A program made the position numbers and the translations under genes. DNA of 5,978 nucleotides from Candidatus Eiseniibacteriota bacterium (GTDB lineage: Bacteria; JAFGKV01). The stretch is taken from positions 1-5,978 of the forward strand of contig JALOPK010000212.1 of assembly GCA_025453925.1 (NCBI GenBank). The letters are read 5' to 3'. The number at the start of each line of letters is the position of its first letter. Positions within the stretch are counted from its first letter, which is position 1. Below the pieces are notes generated by a model. The model was given only the letters and a program-made list of their open reading frames with translations, was not told where the DNA came from and ran no database searches. Below, piece by piece: positions 5,848 through 5,978 of the stretch.

Positions 5848-5978
5848 CCACCGCTCGTGGAACTCGTTCTGGATGACTGAACCGTCAGCGGCGAGGCGAA
5901 CGTGGAGCGCGTAGAGTTCGGTTTGCTCGGAAAACAGGTAGCTCAAGTCCGACCAGGTCACATGCTCGATGCCATCGA
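5845..5978 (-). CDS. C-terminal fragment of an unrecognised gene, cut by the right edge
   Basis: The last 43 residues of a minus-strand frame, open from the window edge to TAA at 5847-5845. It reads GIEHVTWSDLSYLFSEQTEL and then YALHVRLAADGSVIQNEFHERW. This mixed, non-repetitive composition looks like real protein. The TAA lies 7 bases before the start of the secreted-protein gene and overlaps its ribosome site, as expected of two genes in one operon. I do not recognise the family; the sequence is too short to assign, and the upstream part lies outside the window. Confidence 0.6.
   Translation of the reverse strand, partial: DGIEHVTWSDLSYLFSEQTELYALHVRLAADGSVIQNEFHERW

Overview
The window is GC-rich bacterial DNA with strong G/C preference at third codon positions, mixed ATG/GTG starts and purine-rich Shine-Dalgarno sites. 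The gene content is two peptidases, an iron-sulfur aldo/keto reductase and a secreted cysteine-rich protein. This fits a free-living, high-GC, peptide-degrading bacterium of the Gemmatimonadota/Acidobacteriota/Eisenbacteria sort, but no marker gene fixes the phylum, so that placement is only an impression. No rRNA, tRNA, CRISPR array, transposase, integrase or phage gene was seen.

Layout: positions 2-1870 (+) hold the C-terminal bulk of an S9 (prolyl oligopeptidase) serine peptidase whose start lies left of the window. After a 34-base gap comes a complete aldo/keto reductase with a C-terminal double iron-sulfur domain (1905-3044, +), led by a clear AGGAG site and probably in the same operon. 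Positions 3045-3625 are a gene-free stretch of about 580 bases between convergent genes. On the minus strand, read right to left, come the tail of an unrecognised gene (5978-5845), a secreted SGNH-like protein of unknown function (5837-4938) only 7 bases after it, a 196-base gap, and an M29-type metallo-aminopeptidase (4741-3626).

The two peptidases are consistent with oligopeptide breakdown: S9 enzymes cleave short peptides and M29 enzymes trim N-terminal residues. They face each other and need not be co-regulated. The aldo/keto reductase acts on an unknown carbonyl or redox substrate. The secreted protein is probably unrelated to the others and belongs with the cut-off gene upstream of it.

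The coding genes all belong to recognisable family types except the secreted protein and the edge fragment. The most unusual signals are in the convergent intergenic region. An AT-rich 38-base inverted repeat (3348-3385) resolves into two overlapping operator-like palindromes. A GC-rich 38-base hairpin (3448-3485) has the same stem and loop geometry. Wobble pairing favours RNA from the plus strand for the first and from the minus strand for the second. I did not find convincing evidence of a wholly new multi-gene system.
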